DNA from: Veillonellaceae bacterium SB90
GTDB taxonomy: Bacteria; Bacillota; Negativicutes; Selenomonadales; Selenomonadaceae
Length of the DNA stretch: 13,469 nucleotides
Direction of reading: 5' to 3'
Assembly: GCA_902364065.1 (NCBI GenBank)
Contig: CABJCJ010000044.1
Coordinates: 1 to 13,469 of the forward strand
Part shown: positions 5,837-11,976 of the stretch, piece by piece
Numbering within the stretch: the stretch's first letter is position 1
Layout: each line of letters opens with the position of its first letter
The notes under the pieces: model-generated
Seen by the model: only the letters and a program-made list of their open reading frames with translations
Told to the model about the DNA's origin: nothing
Database searches by the model: none
Translations under genes and position numbers: made by a program

Positions 5837-5953
5837 GTGGCAGCAGCCTCAAGCGGCCGCCCGACAGTATGTGCAGACTGTCACAAGCTTGCATGCATAG
5901 ATGCAGGCGGACAATTTGTCAGAGAACCAGTACCATGCGGCTGTAGCTGGTGA
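5837..5953 (+). CDS. 38-residue cysteine-rich peptide (phage-like)
   Basis: AAAGGAGGA at 5822-5830 lies six bases before a GTG start. The peptide is MAAASSGRPTVCADCHKLAC then IDAGGQFVREPVPCGCSW. Cysteines at 12, 15, 20, 34 and 36 (CxxC, C, CxC) suggest a single zinc site. Its TGA overlaps the first bases of the second I-E-like repeat (GTGA), so it may be the original stop or one provided by the repeat after truncation. I recognise no family. Small Cys-rich proteins of this kind are common in phage genomes. The strong Shine-Dalgarno and the cysteine pattern are the support. Confidence 0.45.
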   Translation: MAAASSGRPTVCADCHKLACIDAGGQFVREPVPCGCSW

Positions 5954-5978
5954 GCCCCCGCACTCGCGGGGATGATCC
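5950..5978 (+). CRISPR. Solitary type I-E-like CRISPR repeat, copy 2
   Basis: These 29 bases start GTGAGCCCCCGCACTCGCGG and end GGATGATCC. They match the copy at 4802 except for a C run one base longer and a few changes. A stretch beginning GTGATCCCAG at 6013, about one spacer length (34 nt) further on, could be a decayed next repeat. No cas genes or longer array of this type are in the window. Confidence 0.75.
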
Positions 5979-6109
5979 TTCATGGGTGCGTGGACTGAAA
6001 CAAGTCGTTTCGGTGATCCCAGTGAGCCTTGAAGGATTGCACTGGTTTAAAAACTATATGCCTCATACCTTCAGGCATATCTGTATATTATCAAGGAGGC
6101 TGATATATC

Positions 6110-6289
6110 ATGACATTTTACGAAGCATTTGACGCATATAACGAAAAATTTCCAGATGGATTTCCTACTATACCATTACTAAATAGAGGAGAGGCTTGGT
6201 GTATTAATGTGATTGAGCAATGCCTTCATGCAGGAAAAGACGTATACGAAATGGTATACATCGAAGATGATCCTAATATAGAATATTGA
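6110..6289 (+). CDS. 59-residue conserved-looking small acidic protein, probably phage-derived
   Basis: AAGGAGG at 6093-6099 precedes the ATG. The protein reads MTFYEAFDAYNEKFPDGFPT, IPLLNRGEAWCINVIEQCLH and AGKDVYEMVYIEDDPNIEY. It is acidic, with no membrane segment, and likely a small alpha/beta or helical fold. It is more AT-rich than the kinase and cas genes, as expected of a phage gene. A strong plus-strand terminator starts five bases after its TGA, so it ends a transcript. I do not recognise the family. Confidence 0.6.
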   Translation: MTFYEAFDAYNEKFPDGFPTIPLLNRGEAWCINVIEQCLHAGKDVYEMVYIEDDPNIEY

Positions 6290-6294
6290 ATAGA

Positions 6295-6326
6295 AGCACT
6301 TTGCAAATCATGCAAGGTGCTTTTTC
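6295..6326 (+). terminator. Rho-independent terminator after the 59-residue protein gene
   Basis: AGCACTTTGCA pairs with TGCAAGGTGCT around the loop AATCA (11 pairs, one G-T), followed by TTTTTCT. Confidence 0.85.
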
Positions 6327-6335
6327 TCAGCTGGC

Positions 6336-6461
6336 TTACCGGTTATTCGCATCGTTAGCATCGGCTTTTACTGGAGGTTCCTGTCCTCCCTGGCCGCCGG
6401 ACTCGCCGGTATCGGCAAAGCGCTGGAGATTAAAATGCAGCATATTATCCTGGTTCTCCAT
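6336..6461 (-). pseudogene. N-terminal fragment of a phage scaffold/capsid-type protein
   Basis: AAGAGGA precedes ATG at 6461. The 41 residues are MENQDNMLHFNLQRFADTGE then SGGQGGQEPPVKADANDANNR and TAA. The LHFNLQRFAD segment is the NLQxFA motif found at the start of many Firmicutes phage scaffold and capsid proteins, here followed by the usual Gly/Gln/Pro linker. The rest of the protein is absent, so the gene was cut after its linker. It could also be a very short complete protein, but nothing supports that. Confidence 0.55.
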
Positions 6462-6485
6462 TGTATATTCCTCTTTTCTTTAAAA

Positions 6486-6500
6486 TTGGGCATAAGAAAA
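6486..6500 (-). repeat. 15-bp intergenic motif, copy 2
   Basis: It is identical to 3679-3693 and reads TTTTCTTATGCCCAA on the minus strand. It lies 25 bases upstream of the start codon of the scaffold-like fragment. A weak hairpin (AAGCA/TGCTT around GC-AAAA-GC, 6499-6524) precedes it on the minus strand, so its T-run may also serve as a terminator. Confidence 0.65.
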
Positions 6501-6529
6501 GCATCTCGCTTTTGCTTGGTGCTTGTACT

Positions 6530-6718
6530 AGGTATTTTATTATTACCAGTCAAGAAGACGTAAGTTCATCCATCTTTTTGATGAGAGAATCCATGATCCT
6601 ACGCCACTATTCTTTCTTCTTTATGGCATCCGGAGTCTCGGGCTTAAAAGGTAAATTGATTGTTTGCTACAGTCGAGAACCCGGAAGATGTTTGCCTGTC
6701 GGCGATATGCATGGACAA
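6530..6718. other. Stretch without an intact gene; possible phage gene tail
   Basis: No gene with a start and ribosome site is visible. On the minus strand one frame ending at TGA 6551-6553 reads QTINLPFKPETPDAIKKKE, TAG, then WRRIMDSLIKKMDELTSS. This has coding-like character and lies just upstream of the hairpin before the scaffold-like fragment. It may be the end of another phage gene interrupted by a stop. Support is weak. Confidence 0.3.
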
Positions 6719-6778
6719 GAAAAATCCCTCCGCTTGCTTGGCAGGATGATGAAAAATCCTGATAAGCAAACGGAGGGA
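6719..6778 (-). terminator. Long rho-independent terminator of the histidine kinase gene
   Basis: On the minus strand TCCCTCCG pairs with CGGAGGGA, extended by TTGCTT/AAGCAA and ATCCTG/CAGGAT arms with small bulges, then TTTTTCTTG. It begins 17 bases after the kinase stop codon. Confidence 0.85.
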
Positions 6779-6794
6779 CTTTCTCTATAGCTTG

Positions 6795-8573
6795 TTACTG
6801 CTGGCAGCGCGGGAAGGTCAGGGTGAAGCGGGTACCGCGGCCTACCTCACTTTCGGCTTTGATTTGGCCGCCGAATAGCTCGACGAGGAACTTGACGAGC
6901 GAGAGGCCGATGCCGTTGCCGCCGGACTTGCGGGCGCGGGCCTTGTCGACGCGGTAGAAGCGGTCGAAGATGCGCGGCAGGTCTGCGGCGGCGATGCCGA
7001 TGCCGTTATCCTCGACGCACAGGTTGACTGACGCATCTGTGCCTGCGGCGCGGACCGTGATCGTGCCGCCTTCTGGCGTGTACTTGATGGCGTTCTCGAT
7101 GAGGTTATGGACAATCTGTCCGCAGAGCTCGGGAGTTGCGAGCATGAAGAGCGGGTTTTCCGTTCCTTCAATGATGAGCTGCTGATTTTTGGCCTCTGCC
7201 GCATCGAGGAGGGCCTGGCCTTCCTGCCGTGCGACGGCTGCGAGGTCAACGGGCACCTGCACGAGCTGCTTGCGGCACGTTTCGTCGCTGAGGCGCGCGA
7301 GCTGCAGCAGGCTTTTCATGAGGCGGCTCATGCGCTGTGCTTCGCGGTAGATGATGCCGGCGAAATGGTGGCTGGCATCGGGGTCCTTGAAGTCATCGTC
7401 GAGCAGGGTTTCGGCAAAGCCTGAGATTGAAGTCAGGGGCGTTGCAAGTTCGTGGGCGGCATTGCTGACAAATTCCGCCTGCCGGTCGTTGATTTCCTGC
7501 AGCATCGAGATGTCGTGGAAGACGGCGAGCACGAGTTTCTGATCGTTTTCCTCGGGGAAGGGCGCGAGGAAGACCTGGAAGGTGTAATGCTCGCCATCAT
7601 CGCGGTCGGTGTGGAACGTGATGGTCTGAGAGCGGTCCTCGCGGCTGACGACCTGAGCCGTTTCCGAGAGCTGGGCATTGCCGATGACGTGGATGCTGTG
7701 GCGCTGCAGGCAGCCCGGCGACAGATGGAAGATGGCTTCGGCCTGCGGGTTGGCGTCGACGATATTGCCGCGCGCGTCGATGAGCATGATGGCGTTGTCG
7801 ATGTTGTCGAGCGTCAGCGCGAGCTTATGGGCTTCGGCCTGGGATTCTTGGATTTTCTTGGCCAGATTCTCGGTCAGGTGGTTGATGGTCTGCACGAGGG
7901 TATCGAATTCATCGCCGCTGTGCCAGCGCAGGCGTTTGTCGAGATTGCCGGCCGCAATCGCCATGGCATCCTGCGAAAGCAGCATGATGGGCCGGACCTG
8001 CCGGTGGGCCAGCCAGACGGAAATCAGGAAGGAGATGCTGAGCGCGAGAAAGAGACCCCAGATGATGACCTGGAAGATCGTGTGGTAGGAGTGTTCCATC
8101 GGCGAGAGCGAATTGGCCGTGCGGATGATGCCGGTCAGCTGCCCGTCGTGCCGGATGGGGACGGCGACGTACATGAGGTTTTCGTGCAGCGTTGCGCTTT
8201 CGCGCACGGCGACACCGTAGTCAGAGGTCAGTGCGGCCTGGACTTCCTCGCGCGCAAAATGATTGTCGAGGCGGTCGGCCGTCTGAGCCGTGTCACCGAG
8301 CACGTTGCCCTCGGCGTCCATGACGGTGATGCGCAGTCCCGTCTCGTTGTGCAGGCGTTCCAGCGTGTCATCGAGCGCGTCGCTGCGGACGTAGAAGGTT
8401 GGTTCAAGTGCGACTTCGATGATTTTTGCGTTGCGGATGAGGGCCGTGCGCTCGTTTTCGAGTGTGTAGTCGTGGAAGTAGTGGAGCAGGAAGGCTCCGA
8501 GCAAGGCGAAGGACGCAAAGATGATGAGCAAAAAGGATGTTACGAGCCGGCGCGTGATTTTTGAACGAAACAT
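6795..8573 (-). CDS. PhoR/WalK-like membrane sensor histidine kinase
   Basis: This is an inner-membrane two-component sensor that autophosphorylates on His and passes phosphate to a response regulator. Counting from the first possible ATG (8579; 594 residues): membrane helix at about 13-34, an extracytoplasmic sensor of about 130 residues, second helix about 167-190, HAMP about 191-244, PAS about 250-360, HisKA with HELATPLTSI (His376), and an ATPase domain with NLIENAIKY (Asn496), DNGIGI (524-529), FDRFYRVD and GGNGIGLSLV (553-562). AGGGGA is too close to the first ATG and better spaced for the second (8573), chosen here, which gives 592 residues. The domain set is that of PhoR, WalK or ResE, and the signal cannot be told from sequence. 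No response regulator is next to it; a CRISPR leader lies upstream. Confidence 0.93.
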   Translation of the reverse strand: MFRSKITRRLVTSFLLIIFASFALLGAFLLHYFHDYTLENERTALIRNAKIIEVALEPTFYVRSDALDDTLERLHNETGLRITVMDAEGNVLGDTAQTADRLDNHFAREEVQAALTSDYGVAVRESATLHENLMYVAVPIRHDGQLTGIIRTANSLSPMEHSYHTIFQVIIWGLFLALSISFLISVWLAHRQVRPIMLLSQDAMAIAAGNLDKRLRWHSGDEFDTLVQTINHLTENLAKKIQESQAEAHKLALTLDNIDNAIMLIDARGNIVDANPQAEAIFHLSPGCLQRHSIHVIGNAQLSETAQVVSREDRSQTITFHTDRDDGEHYTFQVFLAPFPEENDQKLVLAVFHDISMLQEINDRQAEFVSNAAHELATPLTSISGFAETLLDDDFKDPDASHHFAGIIYREAQRMSRLMKSLLQLARLSDETCRKQLVQVPVDLAAVARQEGQALLDAAEAKNQQLIIEGTENPLFMLATPELCGQIVHNLIENAIKYTPEGGTITVRAAGTDASVNLCVEDNGIGIAAADLPRIFDRFYRVDKARARKSGGNGIGLSLVKFLVELFGGQIKAESEVGRGTRFTLTFPRCQQ

Positions 8574-8612
8574 AAACATTTCCCCTGACTGCAGAGTTGA
8601 TTCGACGCCTTT

Positions 8613-8618
8613 ATTATA
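8613..8618 (-). promoter_or_regulatory. Promoter -10 element for the kinase gene
   Basis: On the minus strand TGATATAATAAAGG holds TATAAT with a TGn extension, about 40 bases upstream of the start codon. A TTGCCA lies 20 bases further up, too far for a standard -35. Confidence 0.55.
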
Positions 8619-8621
8619 TCA

Positions 8622-8880
8622 TATTTATTTGTGATGTCTGGCAAGAGTCCTTGCACAGTCAATGTATGTCAAAAATAAGAAAACAAGAAGGATTTTGCGT
8701 ATCTGCGTAGAATTAAAAATAATAAATCCATTGTGGTGGTGACATAATCCGCACCGCGGCTTGCTGTATAAGGATTCGAGCAACATATAGAAATTTTTCG
8801 ATTGACAAAACTGAGCGTTTTGCCATCCGCCCCGCAAAAGCCCGTTTCTCCATTGTCGCGCAACGGATTCCACCGACAGG
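8622..8880 (+). promoter_or_regulatory. Leader region of the second CRISPR array
   Basis: These roughly 260 bases hold no credible gene. The 5' half is AT-rich. Since the repeat orientation and the decayed last repeat put the array's old end on the right, this is the leader side. TTGACA at 8802-8807 could be a -35, but no good -10 lies 17 bases downstream. TATAAG at 8767-8772 also lacks a clear partner. The last bases before the first repeat are CCACCGACAGG. Confidence 0.6.
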
Positions 8881-10540
8881 ATTTGAAACCAACATCCCCG
8901 ACAGGGGACGGAAACGGATAATTCATTTCTTCACAGTAATAATTATTCCAAATTTGAAACCAACATCCCCGACAGGGGACGGAAACGTGCTCGCCACGAT
9001 AAGTAATGACGTGCTTCACGTATTTGAAACCAACATCCCCGACAGGGGACGGAAACAATCAGGATGGAACTGCTGCTTCTGATGCAGATAAAAAATTTAT
9101 TTGAAACCAACATCCCCGACAGGGGACGGAAACGGCGTAAAAGCGTACACATATACGCATTGTGCCAAAACGTATTTGAAACCAACATCCCCGACAGGGG
9201 ACGGAAACCTGCTTCAAGATTTTCCGCGCTTGACGCGTTACTGTTTTAAATTTGAAACCAACATCCCCGACAGAGGACGGAAACCTCTTCGTCTTCATCG
9301 TCTTCGTCTGTGCTAATACCATAATTTGAAACCAACATCCCCGACAGGGGACGGAAACTTCTACACGGCTAAGCAGGAACGTCTGCTAGACGAATGATTT
9401 GAAACCAACATCCCCGACAGGGGACGGAAACCTGTTCTTTTATTGTCTTAATTATATCAACTCATTTAATATTTGAAACCAACATCCCCGACAGGGGACG
9501 GAAACTAAAATGTCTGGCAAAAACGTGCCTATCAACACGGGGCCAAATTTGAAACCAACATCCCCGACAGGGGACGGAAACAAAGTCGACCCATGACGAT
9601 TGTGAATTATAGGCGAATCCATTTGAAACCAACATCCCCGACAGGGGACGGAAACAAGCCGCGTTCTTTTAAATACGGCTGTACTGCATGTACAATTTGA
9701 AACCAACATCCCCGACAGGGGACGGAAACTCATGACCGCAGCTATAAGTAATCGTGACTTTCATTTCAGATTTGAAACCAACATCCCCGACAGGGGACGG
9801 AAACGCAGGTCGCAGAACTTGCCTCGCGCAACGACAAGTAATTTGAAACCAACATCCCCGACAGGGGACGGAAACTTAACTGAAAAATAACTTCTGTAGC
9901 ATTAGCCAGTGATGTTATTTGAAACCAACATCCCCGACAGGGGACGGAAACTCCCTGCACACTCAATGCCTTATCCATGTCGCCAGTCGTGAAATTTGAA
10001 ACCAACATCCCCGACAGGGGACGGAAACGCAATGAGAATAAACAAAAGATGCATTGTATCCGTCATATTATTTGAAACCAACATCCCCGACAGGGGACGG
10101 AAACTGTTACCGTCTCCTATAATGATGTGGTCAATAACAGGGATAATTTGAAACCAACATCCCCGACAGGGGACGGAAACAGTCCTGCTTTCTTGATTGC
10201 ATAATCAAGCTCCAGTGCGATTTGAAACCAACATCCCCGACAGGGGACGGAAACTTCTTCCATCGGCATTACAATGTTTTTCATGACATTTGAAACCAAC
10301 ATCCCCGACAGGGGACGGAAACTGTACTTTTCAGCTGCTTCCTGCGCTTCCGCTCTTGTGTAATTTGAAACCAACATCCCCGACAGGGGACGGAAACATT
10401 TCAACGTCCTGTAAATAATCTGCATCGGAAACGTAATTTGAAATCAACATCCCCGACAGGGGACGGAAACGCCCCGCATGATAAACGAACCCTTTTCTTT
10501 CTCATAAATTTGAAACCAACATCCCCGACAGGGGACGGAA
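8881..10540 (+). CRISPR. Type III-associated CRISPR array, 23 repeats and 22 spacers
   Basis: The 35-nt repeats begin ATTTGAAACCAACATCCCC and end CAGGGGACGGAAAC. Starts are 8881, 8952, 9022, 9099, 9174, 9250 and so on, to 10508. CCCC-GACA-GGGG can form a small hairpin, and ACGGAAAC would be the 8-nt crRNA handle. Spacers vary from 33 to 42 nt, as is usual for type III. Variant repeats: one G to A in the copy at 9250, one C to T in the copy at 10436, and the last copy (10508-10540) lacks its final AC. Two of the three variants lie at the right end, so that is the leader-distal side. Cas1, cas2 and cas10 follow in the same direction. Confidence 0.97.
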
Positions 10541-10561
10541 TAATAGAAGGGAGGTCTTGCA

Positions 10562-11566
10562 ATGAGTTTTGTTTATATCACAGAAGATGGCGCCTTTATC
10601 CGTAAGCGCGGGGGCAGCTTTATCGTGGGGCAGAACGATCAGGAGCTTATGGAGATCCCCGAAGCAGTGCTTGATGGATTGGTCATCATCGATTCCGTGC
10701 AAGTATCTTCTCGGGCGATGGTTGAGTTTCTTCGTTTGGGAATCCCCGTGACCTGGCTTTCACGGCGAGGTGCCTTCTTTGGCCGCCTGGAATCTACACG
10801 TCATGTCAATGTCTTTCGTCAGGAAAAACAGGTCTTGCAGCGTGGCGGGCCATTTTATCTGGCCTTGGCCAAGAAATGTATTGCAGCGAAAATTCATAAT
10901 CAACTGACGATTTTACGGCGCTATAATCGTTATACAGAGTCATCTGATGTGCAAGACGGCATACGTCAAATCATCGCTAACAGCCGCCATATTGATACGG
11001 CAGGAACCAATGAGGAATTGATGGGGTATGAGGGCATCGTTGCCAGACAGTATTTCCAGGCATTGGGGAAAATTGTTCCCAAGGATTTTGCCTTTGCCAA
11101 GAGAAGCAAACGTCCGCCCAAGGATCCATTCAATGCGATGCTCAGCCTGGGCTATACCTTGCTGATGTATGAAGTTTATACGGCTTTGAGCAATGAAGGA
11201 CTCCATCCTTATTTTGGCTTTCTTCATTCATTGAAAAATCATCATCCGGCACTCGCTTCAGATTTGATGGAAGAATGGCGGGCTGTGATTGTAGACTCGA
11301 TGGTATTGTCACTGGTTAATCATCATGAAATCCGGCTGGATCACTTTGAGAAGGCTGCTTATGATGAGCAGGAACAAGGCACTTTCCTGACGCGGGAGGG
11401 ACGTGCCATTTTTTTACGCGCGTATGAGAAAAAGATGCGGACGAAAAATCAATATGTGGAGGGTGTTCATTCCTATCGCCACAGCATTGCGCATCAGATT
11501 TCCCAATACGCCCAGGCATTGATGGCGGAGAATGCCGATATGTATGAGCCGATATTCCTGCGCTGA
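10562..11566 (+). CDS. cas1: CRISPR-associated endonuclease Cas1
   Basis: Cas1 is the integrase of spacer acquisition, acting as a complex with Cas2 at the leader-repeat junction. The 334-residue length is normal. The N-terminal beta domain (MSFVYITEDGAFIRKRGGSF) leads to the helical catalytic domain with GYEGIVARQYFQALG (Glu157), HPYFGFLHS (His222) and LASDLMEEWR (Asp234/Glu237), the expected metal-binding set. GGGAGG seven bases before ATG fixes the start. It begins 21 bases after the last, truncated repeat, with no promoter visible between them, so it may be transcribed through the array. Ten bases separate its stop from cas2. Confidence 0.97.
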   Translation: MSFVYITEDGAFIRKRGGSFIVGQNDQELMEIPEAVLDGLVIIDSVQVSSRAMVEFLRLGIPVTWLSRRGAFFGRLESTRHVNVFRQEKQVLQRGGPFYLALAKKCIAAKIHNQLTILRRYNRYTESSDVQDGIRQIIANSRHIDTAGTNEELMGYEGIVARQYFQALGKIVPKDFAFAKRSKRPPKDPFNAMLSLGYTLLMYEVYTALSNEGLHPYFGFLHSLKNHHPALASDLMEEWRAVIVDSMVLSLVNHHEIRLDHFEKAAYDEQEQGTFLTREGRAIFLRAYEKKMRTKNQYVEGVHSYRHSIAHQISQYAQALMAENADMYEPIFLR

Positions 11567-11576
11567 GGTGAAAGAA

Positions 11577-11888
11577 ATGGACTATGAAGAAGCGGAACTC
11601 ATTGCAGAAGACGAACGCCATTATATTGTTCTGGTGATTTATGATATCGTCGAGAACAAACGGCGAAGCAAGATGGTCAAGTGCTTGGAAAAGTACGGGA
11701 CACGTGTGCAGAAATCCGCCTTTGAGGCTTTCCTGACAAAACGGAAATACGAGGCTCTTGTGCAGGAAACGCAGCGCCTGATTGATGAGCGGACGGATTC
11801 ATTGCGGATTTATCTGTTGGCGAATCACACGATGGTGCGTTCCTGGGGAGCGGAAACGAAGCAGATTGCCGATGTCATCATATTTTAA
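11577..11888 (+). CDS. cas2: CRISPR-associated protein Cas2
   Basis: Cas2 is the small dimeric partner that holds two Cas1 dimers in the adaptation complex. The protein has 103 residues: HYIVLVIYDIVENKRRSKMV is the first ferredoxin-like strand and helix, with the conserved Asp23. Next come EKYGTRVQKSAFEAFLTKRK and SLRIYLLANHT for the remaining core. The ATG at 11577 with GAGGTG upstream is preferred to an in-frame ATG at 11532 inside cas1. The extra N-terminal residues MDYEEAELIAEDER before the first strand are a little longer than in most Cas2 proteins. Confidence 0.95.
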   Translation: MDYEEAELIAEDERHYIVLVIYDIVENKRRSKMVKCLEKYGTRVQKSAFEAFLTKRKYEALVQETQRLIDERTDSLRIYLLANHTMVRSWGAETKQIADVIIF

Positions 11889-11976
11889 GGATTTTGCAGG
11901 ATATTTTGAATTCTTGCAGAATGAACATATATATACAATTTATTGCGAGCAGGGAGATGCGAAAGGGGATGACTGG

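Noticed and set aside
5950..6132. A frame starting MSPRTRGDDP
   Set aside because: This peptide is the usual translation of a type I-E repeat, and the frame has no ribosome site.
6461..6790. A 109-codon plus-strand frame before the kinase terminator
   Set aside because: It runs through the terminator hairpin and has no ribosome site or recognisable motif.
7452..8564. A 370-codon plus-strand frame opposite the histidine kinase
   Set aside because: It is fully antisense to a gene with all kinase motifs, lacks a ribosome site, and its composition reflects GC-rich codon third positions.
8871..8880. CACCGACAGG just before the first type III repeat as a partial extra repeat
   Set aside because: Only six bases (GACAGG) match and no spacer-length unit precedes it; it is taken as leader end.
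8669..10425. Minus-strand frames with recurring SVPCRGCWFQ or FRPLSGMLVS
   Set aside because: They are translations of the 35-nt CRISPR repeats through spacers, not proteins.
10940..11227. A minus-strand frame inside cas1
   Set aside because: It is a shadow of the cas1 coding strand.
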